Part shown: positions 28,847-37,211 of the stretch, in pieces | Numbering within the stretch: position 1 is the first letter of the stretch | How the letters are laid out: each line of letters opens with the position of its first letter | Assembly (NCBI RefSeq): GCF_028368975.1 | Contig: NZ_JAQNDM010000002.1 | Location: forward strand, 3,590,425-3,654,424 | DNA: 64,000 nt | From: Stigmatella ashevillena | GTDB lineage: Bacteria; Myxococcota; Myxococcia; Myxococcales; Myxococcaceae | Direction of reading: 5' to 3' | Translations under genes and position numbers: made by a program | Notes under the pieces: generated by a model | Databases searched by the model: none | Told to the model about the DNA's origin: nothing | What the model saw: the letters and a program-made list of their open reading frames with translations, nothing else

Positions 28847-29431
28847 TTAGGGCTGAGGTGATTCCCCGGAACTGTCCTGACGGCCAGGAGGCAGAGGCTC
28901 ACGGATGGCCCGAACGCGCAAATGGGCAGCCTCTCCAGAAGCCAGCGCATGAAACGAAAACTCAACCTCAATGCACTCAGGCACAGCCTGCTCCGTATCG
29001 CGCGATGGAAAGAGAGGAATGGAGATCTCTTTGCCATACCAATACCCAGGCGAAACCACCATGACATCCTCCTCCCTGAGCGGCTTCGCCAGCACATCCG
29101 CCACAATGAAGCCGGGCTTGCGTACCGTCCCGCACTCAGAGACCGTCTCCACATTCAGAGCGAAGCTCTCAATGAGCCGCTTATCCAGACAGAGTCCCCC
29201 CACAGCAGAAGTCAACAGCAAGCGCCCTGACAAACTCTCTCCATCGTAACGGACGTTCTGCAATTCCATCCCGGCACGTACAGAGCCTGTTTGACCAACA
29301 GCCGCTCCCTTCTCCTCGCAAATCTTGCCGACATCCAGTTGAGCAGGCTTGTTCCAGAACAAGAACGAGCCACCACAAGCCCCCAAACCCCAGAGCGCCA
29401 CTGGAATGAAGAACAACCTCTTCATTCGCAT
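28847..29431 (-). CDS. Putative lipoprotein, unknown function
   Basis: 194 residues. The signal MRMKRLFFIPVALWGLGACGG has the lipobox LGAC. The mature protein is about 170 residues with beta-strand-like stretches (ELQNVRYDGESLSGRLLL, VECIEVEFSFHAL) and two well-spaced Cys (GGLCLDK, SECGTVR), and ends in a Pro/Ser-rich tail. ATG 29431 has GGAG seven bases upstream and overlaps the end of the upstream zincin-like gene by ten bases, so the two are cotranscribed. Family not recognised; a companion or inhibitor of the neighbouring protein is possible. Confidence 0.7.
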   Translation of the reverse strand: MRMKRLFFIPVALWGLGACGGSFLFWNKPAQLDVGKICEEKGAAVGQTGSVRAGMELQNVRYDGESLSGRLLLTSAVGGLCLDKRLIESFALNVETVSECGTVRKPGFIVADVLAKPLREEDVMVVSPGYWYGKEISIPLFPSRDTEQAVPECIEVEFSFHALASGEAAHLRVRAIREPLPPGRQDSSGESPQP

Positions 29432-29880
29432 CTCAAATCTCCATCGTCTGCAGGCACGCCCAAGCCCTGCCTGTGTCTCCACCCACAAGAGTGAGCCAAT
29501 TCATGAACCATCGCCCTCGCGCGGCAATCACGAGACAAAGGCTCTTCGCACCAATTCACTTCGCTGACCGGCTTGCTGCAGCCAGTATCATCCGTCCGAT
29601 AGACGTACCCGAGTGAAGTGATTCCTGTCGAATTGCGCTTCTTGCATTCAGCCTTGACGTGCTCACCACAATTGACCTTGATGCCCGCGCATTGCAGTTC
29701 GACACAGCTCCGGAGACACGTGTCTGTGATCTGCTGAGCCGCAGCTCGACACTCTTCGACGGTAGGTAGCTCGCGACAGGTCGGGTGCATGGGAGTGCCA
29801 ACGTGAGCACATCCCTGCCCCACAAAAGAGCTGATCACCAAGACAACAAAGCGCTTTTCGAGGAATGTTGTAGGTAACAC
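29422..29880 (-). CDS. Cys-rich lipoprotein with metzincin-type zinc motif
   Basis: 152 residues. N-terminus MLPTTFLEKRFVVLVISSFVGQGC is a lipoprotein signal with Cys24. The mature chain has a full HExxHxxGxxH motif, HELAHSCGWRH at residues 126-136, as in metzincin metalloproteases, and about twelve Cys in all. At about 130 mature residues it is shorter than known astacin or reprolysin domains, and a Met-turn is not obvious after the motif because only 16 residues follow. It may be a minimal protease or a zinc-binding relative. GTG 29880 is the start used; AAAG upstream is weak. First gene of a two-gene operon. Confidence 0.65.
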   Translation of the reverse strand: MLPTTFLEKRFVVLVISSFVGQGCAHVGTPMHPTCRELPTVEECRAAAQQITDTCLRSCVELQCAGIKVNCGEHVKAECKKRNSTGITSLGYVYRTDDTGCSKPVSEVNWCEEPLSRDCRARAMVHELAHSCGWRHRQGLGVPADDGDLRCE

Positions 29881-29926
29881 CTTTGCAAGGCTAGGGCAGT
29901 GTTGCTCTTCCGCTCAACCCCCAGCC

Positions 29927-32116
29927 TCAACCAGTGGATGGCACAGGGGTTGCAGGCGGACGCAGCGGCTCGGCCGGTATCTCTGGCGCCGCCACATGCC
30001 GCATCAGCGACTCGATGGGCTTGGACTCCGCCACCCGCCGCGCCAGCTCCAACAACACCATCTGGCTGCGCACGGGGGAGCCCGTCCGCTCCACCGGCAC
30101 ATACGTCCCGTCCCGCTGGAGCCGCCGGGCCTTCGCGTTGTCCCTCAACGCCACCCCCAGCACCTCGTCCAGCAGCCGCTGCCGCAAGTGCGGCTCTTCC
30201 ACCGGGAACATCGTCTCGATGCGGCGCACAAAGTTCCGTGGCATCCAATCCGCGCTCGACGCCCAGACTTCCGCCTGAGCGCCTTCCCCGAACGCGAACA
30301 CCCGGCTGTGCTCCAAAAACCGGTCCACCACGCTGGTGACCTGGATGTTCTCGCTCACCCCCGGCACCCCGGGCCTTAGGCAGCAGATGCCTCGCACCAG
30401 CAAGTCGATCCGCACCCCTGCCTGGCTCGCCGCGTACAACGCGCGGATAACGCTCGGGTCCACCAACGCGTTCATCTTCGCCACGATGCGCGAAGGCTCT
30501 CCCTTGCGCGCCTTGTCCGTTTCGCGCTGGATGAGCCCCAACACCTTCTCATGCAAGCCCATGGGCGCTACCGCCAGCCGCTTCCACTGGGGCGCCGTGG
30601 AATAGCCCGTGAGCATGTTGAAGAGCGCCGTCACGTCCTCGGCAATCTCCTGCCGCGCCGTGAAGAGCGACAGGTCCGTGTAAATCCTCGCCGTGGTCGG
30701 ATTGTAATTGCCCGTGCCCAGGTGCACGTACCGGCGGATGCCATTGCCCTCTCGCCGCACCACCAGCGCCACCTTGCTGTGTGTCTTCAGGCCGATCAGC
30801 CCGTAGACGACGTGCACCCCGCTCTCCTCCATCCGCCGCGCCCAGGCGATGTTGTTCGCCTCGTCCAGCCGGGCTTTGATTTCCACCAACACCGCCACCT
30901 GCTTGCCGTTCTCCACCGCCCGCGTCAGCGCCCGGGCAATCGGGCTGTCCCCGCTGGTCCGGTACAGCGTCTGCTTGATGGCCAGCACGTTCGGGTCTTC
31001 CGCCGCCTCCTCCAGGAAGCGCACCACCGGATCAAACGCCTCATAGGGGTGGTGCAGGAGAATGTCCCGCTTGGCGATGAGGCTCAGCACCGGCTCCTCG
31101 TCCCTCAGCGCGGGCGGCATGGCCGGAACGAAGGGCTCCACCCGCAGCTCCGGCCGCGGGTCCAGCTCGGTCAGCGCCATCAGGTCCGAGGGCTGCAAGG
31201 GGCCGTGCAGCCGGTACACGTCCTGGCTTCCCAGCTTCAGCGCCCCCGTCAGCGCTGTCTCCAGCTCCACGCTGGCCGCCGTCTCCAACTCCAGCCGCAC
31301 CGCCGCGCCCCGGTCCCGGCGGCGCAGCTCCTCCTGCAACGTGGAGAGCAGATCCGCGCTCTCCTCTTCATCCACGTTGAGGTCCCAGTTGCGGGTCACC
31401 CGGAAGGACGCCGAATGCTCCACCGCATAGCCCGGAAAGAGCTCGCCCGCGCACAGCGCGATGAGTTCCTCCAGAGGGAGCACCGCCAGCACCGTGCCCG
31501 AAGGCGCCGGCACCGGCGCGAGCCGACTGAGCACGCTGGGCACCTGCACCACCGCCAGCGACTTCTCCCGCGCGTTGCGTCGGCGCCGGGGGCCCTCGCG
31601 CCGCAGCAGGATCGCCACGTTGAGCGACTTGTTGCGCAGGTGGGGGAACGGGTGTCCCGGATCCACCGCCAGCGGCGTGAGCGCGGGAAACACCGACGAG
31701 GTGAAGAACGTCTTCGCCGCCGCCTTCTGTTCCGCCGTCAGCTTGTCCCGCGTCAGCACCGCCACCCCGTGCGAGGCCAGCTTCGGCAGCAGCTCTTCCC
31801 TCCACAGCCGGTACATCTCCTCGGCCGACGTGTGCACCCGCTCGCTGATGGCCACCAGCTGGTCGGCCGGCAGCATGCCGTCCGCCGCCGTCTCGGCCAC
31901 GCCGCTGGCCAGCTGCTGTTTGAGCCCCGCCACCCGGACCATGAAGAACTCATCCAGGTTCGAGGAGGTGATGGCAAAGAACTTGAGCCGCTCGTAGATG
32001 GGCAGGCTCGCATCCCGCACATCGGCCAGGACGCGTTCGTTGAACGCGAGCCAGGACAACTCACGGTTGATGAAGAGCTGGGGGTCGTTGAGGTCCACGG
32101 TCACAGCCTCTTGCAT
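29927..32116 (-). CDS. ppk1: Polyphosphate kinase 1
   Basis: 729 residues. Reversibly makes polyphosphate from ATP. All PPK1 regions are seen: the N-terminal INRELSWLAFNERVL, the phosphohistidine loop GLIGLKTHSKVALVVRREG (His in KTHSK), HLGTGNYNP, and the second catalytic segment RIVAKMNALVDPSVIRALYAAS. It is divergent from the exopolyphosphatase gene with 116 bp between starts, an arrangement that allows shared control of polyphosphate level. Start ATG 32114-32116. No signal peptide; PPK1 is usually cytosolic or membrane-associated. Confidence 0.97.
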   Translation of the reverse strand: MQEAVTVDLNDPQLFINRELSWLAFNERVLADVRDASLPIYERLKFFAITSSNLDEFFMVRVAGLKQQLASGVAETAADGMLPADQLVAISERVHTSAEEMYRLWREELLPKLASHGVAVLTRDKLTAEQKAAAKTFFTSSVFPALTPLAVDPGHPFPHLRNKSLNVAILLRREGPRRRRNAREKSLAVVQVPSVLSRLAPVPAPSGTVLAVLPLEELIALCAGELFPGYAVEHSASFRVTRNWDLNVDEEESADLLSTLQEELRRRDRGAAVRLELETAASVELETALTGALKLGSQDVYRLHGPLQPSDLMALTELDPRPELRVEPFVPAMPPALRDEEPVLSLIAKRDILLHHPYEAFDPVVRFLEEAAEDPNVLAIKQTLYRTSGDSPIARALTRAVENGKQVAVLVEIKARLDEANNIAWARRMEESGVHVVYGLIGLKTHSKVALVVRREGNGIRRYVHLGTGNYNPTTARIYTDLSLFTARQEIAEDVTALFNMLTGYSTAPQWKRLAVAPMGLHEKVLGLIQRETDKARKGEPSRIVAKMNALVDPSVIRALYAASQAGVRIDLLVRGICCLRPGVPGVSENIQVTSVVDRFLEHSRVFAFGEGAQAEVWASSADWMPRNFVRRIETMFPVEEPHLRQRLLDEVLGVALRDNAKARRLQRDGTYVPVERTGSPVRSQMVLLELARRVAESKPIESLMRHVAAPEIPAEPLRPPATPVPSTG

Positions 32117-32232
32117 GGAACGTTCCCCTGCGTCACGTCACGGGCATGTCACGTCGGCTCCCCCCAGGCAAGCGTCTGGCATGATTCCTTACATGGGAGC
32201 GTTGAGGCGGTACACTTTCCCCCGTCCTCTTT

Positions 32233-33735
32233 ATGGCCCCTTCAACGCTTCCCCCCGTCCTCGCCGCCATCGATGTAGGCACCAACGCCGTGCGCCTGGA
32301 GCTTGCCCGCCCGGACGCGGACGGCGCGCTGGAGACCCTCCATCAGGAGCGTGACCCCATCCGCCCCGGCGAGGGCGTCTTCGCCACGGGCGCCATGCCC
32401 GAGGAGACGGCGGAGCGCTTGCTGTCCACGCTGCGCCGTTATGCCGCACTGTGTAAACGCCACAAGGCGCTGGTCCGGGCCGTGGCCACCAGCGCCCTGC
32501 GCGAGTCGCGCAACCGCGACGACATCGTCCGGCGCGTGCGCGAGGAGACGGGGCTGGACCTGGAGGTGGTGAGCGGCAAGGAAGAGGCGCGCCTCATCTG
32601 CCTGGGCGTGCTGCACCGCAAGCCCCCCAACACCCGCTCGCTGCTGATTGACATCGGAGGAGGCTCCACCGAGGTGGCCGTCACCACGGGCGAGCGGCCG
32701 GACCACCTCTGGAGCCTGGCCCTGGGGGCAGTGCGACTCACCGAGGTGTTCGACGCCTCCCAGGAGGTCTCCTCCAAGCACCTGCGGCTGATGCGCAGCT
32801 TCGTGGCCGAGACGGTCCGCAAGACGCTGCCCGAGAAGGTCTCGGGCGCTCCCCAGAGGGCCCTGGGCTCCTCGGGCACCATCAACGCCGTGGTCTCCTT
32901 CGCCTGCGGGGAGAGCGGCAGCCTCGCCACCGCGCGGCAGATCAGCCAGGCGGTGGACGCGCTCGCGGCCCTGCCCCCGGAGCGGCGGCGCAAGCGGTTC
33001 GATCCCCGCCGGGCGGACATCATCGTCTCCGGGGCCCTCATCCTCGAAGGGGTGATGAAGCACCTGGGCGTGGAGTCCGTGTCCGCCGTGAACCGGGGGC
33101 TGCGCGATGGGCTGCTGGTGGATCTGCTCTACCGGCAGGACGCCTCGCACAAGGACAACCGTCTGACGGCCGCGGCGCTGGAGATTGGCAAGCGCTTCTT
33201 CTTCGATGAGAAGCACTCCCGGCAGGTGTCCCGGCTGGCCGTCACCCTCTTCGATGCGCTGGCGGCGCTGCATCAGCTTCCGCTGTCCACCCGGCCCTAC
33301 CTCGAGGTGGCCGCGCTGCTGCACGACATCGGCAATGCGGTGAGCTACGAGCGCCACCACAAGCACACCTATTATCTCATCCACAACGCGGACATCCCCG
33401 GCCTGTCCGAGCGCGAGCGGGAGCTGGTGGCGCTGGTGGCCCGCTACCACCGCCGCAGCTTGCCGAAGGTGTCCCACCCCAACATGGTGGGGCTGCCCAC
33501 CTCCGAGGCTCGGACGGTGCGAAAGCTCGCCACCTTGCTGCGGGTGGCGGACTCGCTGGATTGCAGCCACCAGCAGCTCATCGAGTCCCTCCGGGCCACC
33601 ACCCTCCGGGACGTCGTCACCCTGCACCTGAACGCCCGGCAGCCCTTGGACTTGGAACTGTGGGATGTGAACCGGGAGGTGGCCTACTTCCGCTCGGTGT
33701 TCGGCAAGCGGCTCTCCTTTCACGTCAGCAAGTAG
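32233..33735 (+). CDS. ppx: Exopolyphosphatase / pppGpp phosphohydrolase (Ppx/GppA)
   Basis: 500 residues. The N-terminal acetate/sugar-kinase fold has AAIDVGTNAVRLELA (phosphate loop 1), the Glu-bearing segment VSGKEEARLICLGV, the second phosphate loop DIGGGSTEVAV and GSSGTINAVVSFA. The C-terminal HD-like domain is seen as LLHDIGNAVSYERHHKHTYYLI, as in long Ppx/GppA proteins. It removes terminal phosphate from polyphosphate and perhaps pppGpp. Divergent from ppk1, so the pair encodes synthesis and breakdown of the same polymer. Confidence 0.95.
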   Translation: MAPSTLPPVLAAIDVGTNAVRLELARPDADGALETLHQERDPIRPGEGVFATGAMPEETAERLLSTLRRYAALCKRHKALVRAVATSALRESRNRDDIVRRVREETGLDLEVVSGKEEARLICLGVLHRKPPNTRSLLIDIGGGSTEVAVTTGERPDHLWSLALGAVRLTEVFDASQEVSSKHLRLMRSFVAETVRKTLPEKVSGAPQRALGSSGTINAVVSFACGESGSLATARQISQAVDALAALPPERRRKRFDPRRADIIVSGALILEGVMKHLGVESVSAVNRGLRDGLLVDLLYRQDASHKDNRLTAAALEIGKRFFFDEKHSRQVSRLAVTLFDALAALHQLPLSTRPYLEVAALLHDIGNAVSYERHHKHTYYLIHNADIPGLSERERELVALVARYHRRSLPKVSHPNMVGLPTSEARTVRKLATLLRVADSLDCSHQQLIESLRATTLRDVVTLHLNARQPLDLELWDVNREVAYFRSVFGKRLSFHVSK

Positions 33736-33831
33736 GCCCGCCCCCTCCTCTGCCCTTCAGGGAAGGAAGTGGCGCGCCGTGGCTCCACCCTGGAGGGATG
33801 GACACCCTGCATGGCGAGAGGAGCTGTCGCG

Positions 33832-35052
33832 ATGAAAGCCGTCGTTTTTCACGGGATTGGGGACATCCGGCTCGATGACGTGGAAGAGCCGAAGCTCGAA
33901 AAGCCCACGGATGCCATCGTCCGGGTCAGCGCCAGCGCCATCTGCGGCACGGACCTGCACATGATCCGCGGCACCCTGCCGGGGATGAAGCCGGGCACCA
34001 TCCTCGGCCACGAGGGGGTGGGCTACATCGAGGAGCTGGGCGAGGACGTGCGCAACTTCAACGTGGGAGACCGCGTCGTCATCCCCTCCACCATCGCCTG
34101 CGGAAGCTGTGTGTACTGCCGCTCTGGCTATTACGCGCAGTGCAACGAGGCCAACCCCCACGGCCCCTTGGCGGGCACGGCCTTCTTCGGAGGGCCGATG
34201 ATGACGGGGCCCTTCCACGGCATGCAGGCCGAGAAGGTCCGCGTGCCGTTCGCCAACGTGGGACTGGTGCGCGTGCCGGAAGGGGTCTCGGACGAGCAGG
34301 CCATCCTCATCTCGGACATCTTCCCCACCGGGTACATGGGGGCGGAGATGGCGGAGATCAAACCCGGCGACACGGTGGCGGTGTTCGGGTGCGGCCCCGT
34401 GGGCCAGTTCGCCATCGTGAGCGCCAAGTTGCTGGGCGCAGGCCGGGTCTTCGCCATCGACTGCCATGAGGACCGGTTGGAGATGGCGCGGGCACAGGGG
34501 GCCGAGATCATCAACTTCGACGAGGAAGCGCCGGTGGAGACGCTGCGTCGGCTCACCGGAGGCATCGGCGTGGACCGGGCCATCGACGCGGTGGGGGTGG
34601 ACTCCGTACACGCGCACCATGGGCCCTCCGCCAAGGCCGCCAAGGCCGAGCAGGCGGAGTTCAAGCGCGAGGTGAAGGAGGTGGCTCCCAAGACGAACCC
34701 GGATGGGGACAACTGGGTGCCCGGGGATGCGCCCGCCCAGGCCCTGCTGTGGGCGGTGCAGGCGCTGGCCAAGGCAGGCACCCTGTCCATCATCGGCGTC
34801 TATCCTCAGACGGCTCGTACGTTCCCCATCGGCGAGGCGATGAACAAGAACCTCACGCTGAAGATGGGCAACTGCAACCACCGCAAATACATCCCCAAGC
34901 TGCTGGAGCTGGTGCGCACCGGCGAGGTGGACCCCACCGCCATCCTCTCCCATGTGGAGCCGATGACGAGCGCCATCGACGCCTACCGGAAGTTCGACCT
35001 GCGCAAGCCCGGTTGGCTCAAGGTGGAACTCGAGCCCACGATGCTCACCTGA
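33832..35052 (+). CDS. Zinc-dependent alcohol/formaldehyde dehydrogenase-like
   Basis: 406-residue medium-chain dehydrogenase. It has the catalytic zinc ligands in ICGTDLH and GHEGVG, the structural zinc Cys cluster CGSCVYCRSGYYAQC, and the NAD-binding VFGCGPVGQFA. Insertion around AKAAKAEQAEFKREV and length match the glutathione-independent formaldehyde dehydrogenase/threonine dehydrogenase-like group. Probable substrates are small alcohols or aldehydes. ATG 33832 has GAGAGGAG upstream; the frame is open back to 33769 but lacks this. It is followed by a strong bidirectional hairpin. Confidence 0.9.
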   Translation: MKAVVFHGIGDIRLDDVEEPKLEKPTDAIVRVSASAICGTDLHMIRGTLPGMKPGTILGHEGVGYIEELGEDVRNFNVGDRVVIPSTIACGSCVYCRSGYYAQCNEANPHGPLAGTAFFGGPMMTGPFHGMQAEKVRVPFANVGLVRVPEGVSDEQAILISDIFPTGYMGAEMAEIKPGDTVAVFGCGPVGQFAIVSAKLLGAGRVFAIDCHEDRLEMARAQGAEIINFDEEAPVETLRRLTGGIGVDRAIDAVGVDSVHAHHGPSAKAAKAEQAEFKREVKEVAPKTNPDGDNWVPGDAPAQALLWAVQALAKAGTLSIIGVYPQTARTFPIGEAMNKNLTLKMGNCNHRKYIPKLLELVRTGEVDPTAILSHVEPMTSAIDAYRKFDLRKPGWLKVELEPTMLT

Positions 35053-35068
35053 GTCACGGCCTTCCGTG

Positions 35069-35099
35069 CGGGCCTGCCGGGAGGCTTACGGCAGGCCCG
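35069..35099. terminator. Bidirectional terminator hairpin
   Basis: An 11-bp perfect stem CGGGCCTGCCG / CGGCAGGCCCG with a nine-base loop between the converging dehydrogenase and adenylyltransferase genes; its right arm lies over the last codons of the latter. No T-tract. Confidence 0.6.
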
Positions 35100-35934
35100 T
35101 GCCCGTGACGGCGCGAAGCAGCGTCATCGGTCCCACCGCGCGCACCCGCTCGCACAACTCCCGGTTCTTCACCAGCAATGAGCCGGCAAAGGCCAGGCAG
35201 TTCAGGGAGATGGACTCGAAGGACTCCTGGGTGCGGGGCACCACCATCGTCCAGTCCCGCGTCGTCAGGAAATTGTAGGGCGTACCGGGCTGCTCGCAGC
35301 CCACCCTTCGCAACAACTCCAAGTAGAGGGCATGTGCCTGCCCGGGTTCCCGGAGGGGCGGTCCCAAGGCGTGCCGGAACGGCACCTGGCCCCGGGCCAC
35401 CGCCTCGTCCATGGGTGTGCGGCTGCCGTCCTGGGCCAGCGGCACGGGGACGAGCTGAAGGTGCTTGTGCGGCTGACTCGCTCCGGCCAGACGTCCCCCG
35501 TTGTAGAAGCCGAGCGCGTCGAACTCCTCCATGCAGTGGAGCAGCGCCTCGAAGTCCGCGGGGGTGAGCAGGGAGTCCTGGTCCTCGTACTCCCGGGTGA
35601 GGAGCAAGGCGTGGTGCTCGTAGACATTGAACTTGTTCAGCAGGCACGCGTGCGCGGGGGCGACGGGGCCCACGAAGAGATCCTCCTCATAAGGAGGCAG
35701 GAAGGGATTCTTCGGAGGAGCCCCTTCGGGCGGGGCTTGCGCGGCCCGTGCCTTGCGCTCCAGGTTGGACACCACCCGGACGAGAAACGGAACGCCCTCG
35801 TCCTCGATGACCTCCACCTCCGTGCGGATGGGCACCAGCGCCCCGCTGGCAAGCGCCCGCGAGGCGCGCTCGACGAGGGCCTTCCACAGGGTTCCCTTCT
35901 CGAAGGAGGAAGGGCGCTCCATGAGCGGTTCCAT
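35086..35934 (-). CDS. Ap4A phosphorylase-like ATP adenylyltransferase
   Basis: 282 residues related to fungal Apa1/Apa2 of the HIT superfamily. The catalytic HxHxQ appears in GASQPHKHLQLVP, with LLNKFNVYEHHALLLTREYEDQD ahead of it and NFLTTRDWTMVVPR after it. It would split Ap4A to ADP and ATP with phosphate, controlling the level of a stress nucleotide. The ATG directly follows the stop codon of the upstream oxygenase gene, so the two are translated from one message. No signal peptide. Confidence 0.88.
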   Translation of the reverse strand: MEPLMERPSSFEKGTLWKALVERASRALASGALVPIRTEVEVIEDEGVPFLVRVVSNLERKARAAQAPPEGAPPKNPFLPPYEEDLFVGPVAPAHACLLNKFNVYEHHALLLTREYEDQDSLLTPADFEALLHCMEEFDALGFYNGGRLAGASQPHKHLQLVPVPLAQDGSRTPMDEAVARGQVPFRHALGPPLREPGQAHALYLELLRRVGCEQPGTPYNFLTTRDWTMVVPRTQESFESISLNCLAFAGSLLVKNRELCERVRAVGPMTLLRAVTGTGLP

Positions 35935-36534
35935 CTAAGCCACGTCCCGTCCGTAGTACCACGCTGTCAGCGCAAGCCTCGGCGCATGCGTGGGAAGTAC
36001 CTCGTGTTCCAGCCGCTCGCTGAGGAAGACCACCAGCGTATCCAGGGCAGGCGCCACCTCCAGGGTGCCTGCCTCCAGGTACAGCCGGAGTTGCCCCCCC
36101 TGCTCGGGCTTCCAGTCCGGGTTGGCGTAGTAGATGGCCGTCAGCCGCCGGTTGGACTGGCCCGGAAAGGCATCCCGATGGCGGACATACCGCGTCCCCC
36201 CGCCTGGATAGTGGGCGAGCTGGACATCGAAGCGGCCCAGCCCCAGGTACGCCCCCGCCGAGAGGGCCTCGCCCAGGGACGCGAAGGCCTCCCAGAGGCC
36301 TCCCAGGGCCGAGCCCGGTTCGGGGGAGAGCCAGGCAATGAAATCTCCCCGCACCGCCGCGTCCTCGGAGCGGTCCGCCCCGCGCCGGATGCCCGCGGGC
36401 CGCAGCGCTCCCGTGGCGGCGCGGGCCTGGGCCTCCGCATGGACGGCCCTCGCCTGCTGCTCGCCCAAGCAAGCGGTGCGTATGAAGAAGCCCTGGGTGC
36501 CCAGCGCCTCGATGTCTTCGTCCCGGAGGTCCAT
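35935..36534 (-). CDS. 2OG-Fe(II) oxygenase, prolyl 4-hydroxylase-like
   Basis: 199 residues with the P4H-type iron site: His-x-Asp in YVRHRDAFPGQ, distal His in RLEHEVLPTHAPR and the Arg of PRLALT for 2-oxoglutarate, and NRRLTAIYYANPDWKPEQGGQLRLY between them as in prolyl hydroxylases. Small bacterial members hydroxylate proteins or free amino acids; the target here is unknown. ATG 36534, with GGGTGGAA before it, is preferred to GTG 36543. Its stop codon touches the start of the Ap4A phosphorylase gene. Divergent from the DUF4230 gene. Confidence 0.82.
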   Translation of the reverse strand: MDLRDEDIEALGTQGFFIRTACLGEQQARAVHAEAQARAATGALRPAGIRRGADRSEDAAVRGDFIAWLSPEPGSALGGLWEAFASLGEALSAGAYLGLGRFDVQLAHYPGGGTRYVRHRDAFPGQSNRRLTAIYYANPDWKPEQGGQLRLYLEAGTLEVAPALDTLVVFLSERLEHEVLPTHAPRLALTAWYYGRDVA

Positions 36535-36596
36535 CGGTTCCACCCCGCAAGCTGCCCCAGACGCCGCGCGCTGTCAGCCAGGATAGACTGGGAACC

Positions 36597-37211
36597 ATGG
36601 CGAACGTCTCGCGGGTTCTCTCCGTTGTCGTCGCAGGGGTCCTCGGCGCCCTGGGCGCCTTCCTCGTCATGCGCGCCCAGCCCCAGGCCCTGCCTGACAC
36701 CCCCGCCCTCGTGCTTCAGATGCGCGAGGTGACGCGGCTCGAGACGCTCGATGTCTCTCTTTACAAGAAGGTGGTCTTCAGTCCGGAGCCCAAGGCCTCG
36801 GATGCGCTCTGGAAGGACGTCGTCCATTGGGCCGCCTATTCGCTGCGCACCCCCCGGGGCCGCGCCATCGTCTTCGCGGATGTCCACCTGGGCTACGAGT
36901 TCCAGCGCATCGACGCGTCGTCTCTCCAGGTCCGAGGCTCCCAAGTGGAGGTGGTGCTCCCACCGGTGACCGTGCAGGTGGAGCTGCGTCCCGGGGAGAC
37001 CGAGATCATCGACTCCAACCTCAACAGCACCGAGACCACGCAGTTGCTCGAGCTGGCCCGGACCGCCTTCGAACGGGAGGCGCGCGGAGATGTCCGGCTG
37101 AAAGAGCGCGCCCGGCAGTCCGCGGAGCGCTCCTTGAAGGCCCTGTTCCTGTCGCTGGGCTTCACCGAGGTCCACTTCGTGGACACGCTGACCCGCACGA
37201 CCGCGGGTTAG
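36597..37211 (+). CDS. DUF4230-like membrane-anchored protein
   Basis: 204 residues. One N-terminal hydrophobic segment (VVVAGVLGALGAFLVM) anchors a domain that matches the DUF4230 family as I know it: VTRLETLDVSLYKKVVF, a strand-rich core with VVLPPVTVQVELRPGETEIIDSN, then a long charged helix RTAFEREARGDVRLKERARQSAERSLKALFLSLGF. Function of the family is not known. ATG 36597 follows directly after a purine-poor stretch, so translation start is moderately sure. Its stop overlaps the end of the converging TPR gene by four bases. Confidence 0.75.
   Translation: MANVSRVLSVVVAGVLGALGAFLVMRAQPQALPDTPALVLQMREVTRLETLDVSLYKKVVFSPEPKASDALWKDVVHWAAYSLRTPRGRAIVFADVHLGYEFQRIDASSLQVRGSQVEVVLPPVTVQVELRPGETEIIDSNLNSTETTQLLELARTAFEREARGDVRLKERARQSAERSLKALFLSLGFTEVHFVDTLTRTTAG

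Noticed and set aside
30551-32278. 575-codon plus-strand frame
   Set aside because: It is antisense to ppk1, with repeated His/Arg/Gln-rich sequence typical of shadows.
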